NCBI GenBank assembly: GCA_964411425.1
Contig: CAYPKW010000106.1
Span: 1 to 7,390, forward strand
DNA: 7,390 nucleotides
Direction: 5' to 3'
Source: CAYPKW01 sp964411425
Lineage (GTDB): Bacteria > Pseudomonadota > Alphaproteobacteria > Dongiales > Dongiaceae
Position numbers and translations under genes: made by a program. Below are positions 6,097 to 7,390 of the stretch, piece after piece (within the stretch, counting starts at the first letter, position 1; every line of letters begins with the position of its first letter). The notes beneath the pieces were generated by a model, which was not told the origin of the DNA, did no database searches, and was given only the letters and a program-made list of their open reading frames with translations.

Positions 6097-7059
6097 ATGC
6101 TCGCGCTTTCCGAGATCGAAGCCGCCGCCCGGGTGGTTTGCCGCGCCATGGCGCCGACGCCGCAGATCCGCTGGCCGTTGCTCTGCGAGCGGACCGGCGC
6201 CGAGGTCTGGGTCAAGCACGAGAACCACACACCCATCGGCGCCTTCAAGCTGCGCGGCGGGATCACCTACATTGCCGAACTGAAGCGGCGACAGCCGGAT
6301 ATCGCCGGGGTCATTGCCGCCACGCGCGGCAACTTCGGGCAGAGCGTGGCCGTGGCGGCCAAGCTGGCGGGGCTGGTGGCGGTGATCGTCGTTCCGCACG
6401 GCAACAGCCGCGAGAAGAACGCCGCCATGCGCGCCCAGGGCGCGGAGCTCGTCGAGCACGGGCACGACTTCCAGGCGGCCTACGAACACGCCATGGGAAT
6501 CGCCGAGGAACGGCGGTTGCATCCCGTGCGCTCGTTCCACCCGTGGCTGATCGGGGGCGTTGCCACCTATGGTCTCGAACTGTTCCGGGCCGTGCCCGAT
6601 CTCGACGCCGTCTATGTGCCGATCGGCCTCGGGTCGGGAATCTGCGGCACCATGGCGGCGCGCGATGCACTCGGCCTCAAGGCCCGCGTGATCGGCGTGG
6701 TGGCCGAAAACGCGCCCACCTACGCGCTCTCCTTCGCCGCCGGCAAACCGGTCTCCACCAATTCGTCCGACACTTTCGCGGACGGCCTCGCCTGCCGGGT
6801 CCCCGATGAGGAAGCGCTGGCGGCCATCCTCAAGGGCGTCGAGCGCGTCGTCACGGTCTCGGAGGAGGAAATGAGGGCCGCGATGAGGGTCTACTTCACC
6901 GACACCCACAACCTCTCCGAGGGCGCCGGCGCGGCGCCGCTCGCCGCGCTCCTCAAGGAACGCGAGCGCATGGCGGGGCAAGGGGTCGCGTTGATCCTGT
7001 CAGGCGGCAATATCGACCGCGCGCTCTACGCCCGCATCCTGGCCGACAACCAGGGCTGA
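6097..7059 (+). CDS. PLP-dependent threonine/serine dehydratase-like protein
   Basis: This 320-residue fold-type II PLP enzyme is probably a threonine or serine ammonia-lyase, turning threonine to 2-oxobutyrate (or serine to pyruvate) plus ammonia. Evidence in order: PTPQIRWPLLCERTGAEVWVK (20-40), the PLP-lysine motif PIGAFKLRGG (46-55, Lys51), the substrate loop TRGNFGQS (76-83, Asn79), the phosphate-binding GLGSGICG (177-184), SEGAGAAPLAAL (274-285), and SGGNID (302-307, Ser302 near the pyridine nitrogen). It lacks the C-terminal ACT domain of biosynthetic IlvA, so it is closer to short catabolic dehydratases. The loop has Phe80 where GNH is usual. ATG 6097 fits the family N-terminus; earlier in-frame ATGs lie inside or just beside the divergent mccB start. 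Other activities of this fold, such as hydroxyaspartate ammonia-lyase, serine racemase or a dehydratase acting on a related amino acid, cannot be excluded. Confidence 0.85.
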   Translation: MLALSEIEAAARVVCRAMAPTPQIRWPLLCERTGAEVWVKHENHTPIGAFKLRGGITYIAELKRRQPDIAGVIAATRGNFGQSVAVAAKLAGLVAVIVVPHGNSREKNAAMRAQGAELVEHGHDFQAAYEHAMGIAEERRLHPVRSFHPWLIGGVATYGLELFRAVPDLDAVYVPIGLGSGICGTMAARDALGLKARVIGVVAENAPTYALSFAAGKPVSTNSSDTFADGLACRVPDEEALAAILKGVERVVTVSEEEMRAAMRVYFTDTHNLSEGAGAAPLAALLKERERMAGQGVALILSGGNIDRALYARILADNQG

Positions 7060-7137
7060 AGACTCACCCGCAAGAGTCGGATAGACCTGCCGGCGCCGCG
7101 CGCCTGAAGCTGCCGCCATGGCAACCTCGTGGCGCCT

Positions 7138-7390
7138 ATGAACAACGCATCCAGCCTCGCGATGGGGCCGACCGAGTGGCTGCTTCTCGTTACTTTGTCG
7201 CTGCTCTGGGGCGGCACGTTCTTCTTCGTCGAGGTCGCGCTTACCGACCTGCCGCCCCTCACCATCGTGTCGATCCGGGTCGGCCTGGCGGCGATCGCGC
7301 TTAATGCCCTGGTGCTGGCAACCGGGCAGCGGATGCCCAGCACCGCCCGGCAGTGGCGGCAATTCCTGACGATGGGACTACTCAACAATG
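7138..7390 (+). CDS. EamA/DMT-family membrane transporter, N-terminal part (cut by window end)
   Basis: The frame stays open to the window end, giving 84 residues. It shows the first helices of a ten-helix drug/metabolite transporter: TM1 at about 14-35 with LLWGGTFFFVEVAL, the PP turn at 39-40, TM2 at about 41-62 beginning TIVSIRVGLAA, and the start of TM3 with GLLNN (80-84), which in this family usually leads into NVIPF. The protein would sit in the inner membrane, and many relatives export amino acids or metabolites. ATG 7138 starts a normal-length N-terminus. A GTG three codons upstream (7129) is possible. It is 78 bases downstream of the dehydratase gene on the same strand, so co-transcription is plausible. 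The substrate cannot be told from this fragment. Confidence 0.85.
   Translation, partial: MNNASSLAMGPTEWLLLVTLSLLWGGTFFFVEVALTDLPPLTIVSIRVGLAAIALNALVLATGQRMPSTARQWRQFLTMGLLNN

Noticed and set aside
5965..6981. 338-codon open frame antisense to the dehydratase
   Set aside because: Same reason: the plus strand carries intact PLP-enzyme motifs, and the antisense protein shows no family features.
7061..7078. GACTC/GAGTC stem after the dehydratase stop as a terminator
   Set aside because: Only 5 base pairs with an 8-base loop and no T-run after it.

Overview
The window looks like GC-rich alphaproteobacterial chromosome. The evidence is the 16S rRNA (short helix-17 region, alpha-type V3/V4 wording), an alpha-style boxA in the rRNA leader, and a DUF1489 gene, a family found mainly in Alphaproteobacteria. 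The 16S resembles Rhodospirillales-grade lineages, but I cannot place it more finely by eye.

Layout. (1) 19-681, minus strand: the first ~660 nt of a 16S rRNA gene, cut off at the window start. Bases 1-18 are not 16S continuation. They are an inverted copy of the neighbouring 16S, which makes a 23-bp perfect inverted repeat, most likely a fold-back or assembly chimera at a contig end. (2) 682-1155: the rRNA control region, with a good sigma70-type promoter (TTGATT-N17-TATATT), a weaker one upstream, a boxA-like antitermination element and leader hairpins. (3) 1156-6005, minus strand: a tightly packed operon transcribed in the order mccB (liuB), liuC, mccA (liuD), DUF1489 gene. Junctions are a 4-bp overlap, a 4-bp gap and a 4-bp overlap. 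(4) 6097-7059, plus strand: a divergent PLP-dependent threonine/serine dehydratase-like gene. (5) 7138-7390, plus strand: the start of an EamA/DMT-family membrane transporter, cut by the window end.

How the genes fit together. MccA and MccB form the biotin-dependent 3-methylcrotonyl-CoA carboxylase of leucine degradation, and LiuC hydrates its product to HMG-CoA. The window thus holds two consecutive steps of the leucine/isovalerate pathway. The flanking steps (isovaleryl-CoA dehydrogenase LiuA, HMG-CoA lyase LiuE) and the usual MerR-type regulator LiuR are not in the window. The dehydratase and the EamA exporter-like gene run in the same direction and may form a separate amino-acid-related unit.

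Nothing here supports a new defence, mobile or RNA system. The window is mostly ordinary metabolism beside an rRNA operon. The points most worth checking are the chimeric 16S end, the rRNA promoter architecture, the DUF1489 coupling, and a possible leaderless mRNA for the dehydratase.
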